Shown piece by piece: positions 5,655 to 6,201 of a stretch of 6,201 nt of DNA. Source of the DNA: Nitrosotalea sp. (GTDB lineage: Archaea; Thermoproteota; Nitrososphaeria; Nitrososphaerales; Nitrosopumilaceae). Under the pieces are notes generated by a model. The model made no database searches, was not told the DNA's origin, and was given only the letters and a program-made list of their open reading frames with translations. The stretch is taken from contig JAKEIJ010000154.1 of the NCBI GenBank assembly GCA_022545805.1, positions 1-6,201 of the forward strand, written 5' to 3'. How positions within the stretch are numbered: the first letter of the stretch is position 1; every line of letters starts with the position of its first letter. A program made the translations under genes and the position numbers.

Positions 5655-6201
5655 TTGCCATTCTCCTTAGATTTTTTCTTAAGGCATTGATTGATTTTTT
5701 CAAGTTTTTCTTGTTGTCAAACTTTTTTTCTACCAAGTCATGCTTTGATGATTTTTTGCAAACATCAATCAGTATCTTCATTCCACGCATTACGTTATCA
5801 ACAATTGTAATATCAGCAGTCTGAGCAGTGCGCGACATGGGATTCAGGTCAAACGTAATTATATTTTTTCCAAATTTTTTCAGAGCAATGGTCCGGTCCC
5901 CATCCTCTAGTGGTACAAGTACAACGTCTGCAGAAAATATTCCTCGTTTATCTACAACTCTTCTTGCACTGTCAAGCTTGGGGATTTTCTTTGCAAATTT
6001 AGGATCAATACCTAGTATCTCTTTTGCACCATTTTTCTTCAAGTGTAGAGCAATTGCCTTTTTCCGTTTCTCGCTTGCATAAAACAGATTTACCTCAATC
6101 TTTGCACCAGTGACTTTGGACAGTTCCACAATCTCCTTTGGACAAAGTGCGGCAAAGTTGCCGTTTACCAATATTACTGGAAACTTTGCAGTCAAAAGTG
6201 A
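5647..6201 (-). CDS. 4-phosphopantoate-beta-alanine ligase (archaeal phosphopantothenate synthetase), 5' end missing
   Basis: The frame enters at the right edge and ends at TAA 5649-5647; 184 residues are visible of a family usually about 250-265 long, so roughly 70-80 N-terminal residues are off the window. The TTG at 6195 is an internal leucine, not a start. The enzyme joins 4-phosphopantoate and beta-alanine using ATP, replacing bacterial PanC/PanK in archaea. Visible blocks, numbered from the window edge: VNGN (12-15), GAKIEVNLFY (32-41), DKRGIFSADVVLVPLEDGDR (84-103) and DLNPMSRT (118-125) followed by ADITIVDN. The last ~35 residues are lysine/arginine-rich. It is the first of three overlapping genes (8-base overlap with panB). 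In archaea, pantoate kinase supplies its substrate and may be encoded further upstream. Confidence 0.93.
   Translation of the reverse strand, partial: SLLTAKFPVILVNGNFAALCPKEIVELSKVTGAKIEVNLFYASEKRKKAIALHLKKNGAKEILGIDPKFAKKIPKLDSARRVVDKRGIFSADVVLVPLEDGDRTIALKKFGKNIITFDLNPMSRTAQTADITIVDNVMRGMKILIDVCKKSSKHDLVEKKFDNKKNLKKSINALRKNLRRMANV
5663..5668 (-). promoter_or_regulatory. Shine-Dalgarno site of panB
   Basis: AAGGAG (5668 to 5663 on the minus strand) lies 8 bases before the panB ATG at 5654 and inside the last codons of the ligase gene. It is the clearest ribosome-binding site in the window and confirms the panB start; coaBC has only a weak purine tract before its TTG. Confidence 0.8.

Noticed and set aside
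6193..6195. TTG 6195 as the start of the ligase gene
   Set aside because: The protein at that point is already in the middle of the conserved family sequence and the frame stays open to the window edge, so the gene is simply cut by the window.

Overview
The window looks like chromosomal DNA of an ammonia-oxidising archaeon (Nitrososphaerota, formerly Thaumarchaeota, probably Nitrosopumilales). The evidence is the archaeal-only CoA pathway enzyme phosphopantoate-beta-alanine ligase, a C-terminal piece of the archaeal termination nuclease aCPSF1, a short archaeal-type SepF, archaeal TATA boxes, very short 5' leaders and several TTG/GTG starts. The assignment comes from protein recognition, not a database search. 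Coding density is very high: no gap exceeds about 82 bases, and I see no RNA gene, mobile element, integrase, CRISPR array or prophage.

Layout. Bases 2-226 (+) are the 3' end of aCPSF1, whose tail overlaps the tail of the convergent sepF (218-496, -) by 9 bases. A PP-loop, ThiI-like predicted RNA thiolase (567-1571, -) lies upstream of sepF on the same strand. It is divergent from an M24 Xaa-Pro-type metallopeptidase (1646-2707, +), and one A/T element near 1612-1622 can be read as a TATA box in both directions. An 82-base intergenic region (2708-2789) with several inverted repeats leads to a nickel/cobalt permease of the NiCoT family (2790-3599, +). The permease stop codon shares a CTAG with the stop codon of the convergent coaBC. 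From there to the right edge, three minus-strand genes overlap by 8 bases each: phosphopantoate-beta-alanine ligase (partial at the window end), panB and coaBC.

How the genes work together. The right third is a compact CoA biosynthesis operon. PanB makes ketopantoate. The ligase joins 4-phosphopantoate and beta-alanine, and CoaBC converts 4'-phosphopantothenate to 4'-phosphopantetheine. The two linking steps, ketopantoate reductase and pantoate kinase, are not in the window; pantoate kinase could lie just upstream of the right edge. The left part is housekeeping: transcription termination/RNA processing, FtsZ-linked division and tRNA thiolation. The permease would supply Ni for urease or Co for cobalamin, and the sequence cannot decide which.

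I did not find a clear new multi-gene system. The points most worth a second look are the palindromic region before the metal permease (including a GTATGA/TCATAC pair), the unusual cysteine set of the ThiI-like protein, the shared bidirectional TATA element, and a SepF with no evident membrane-targeting helix.
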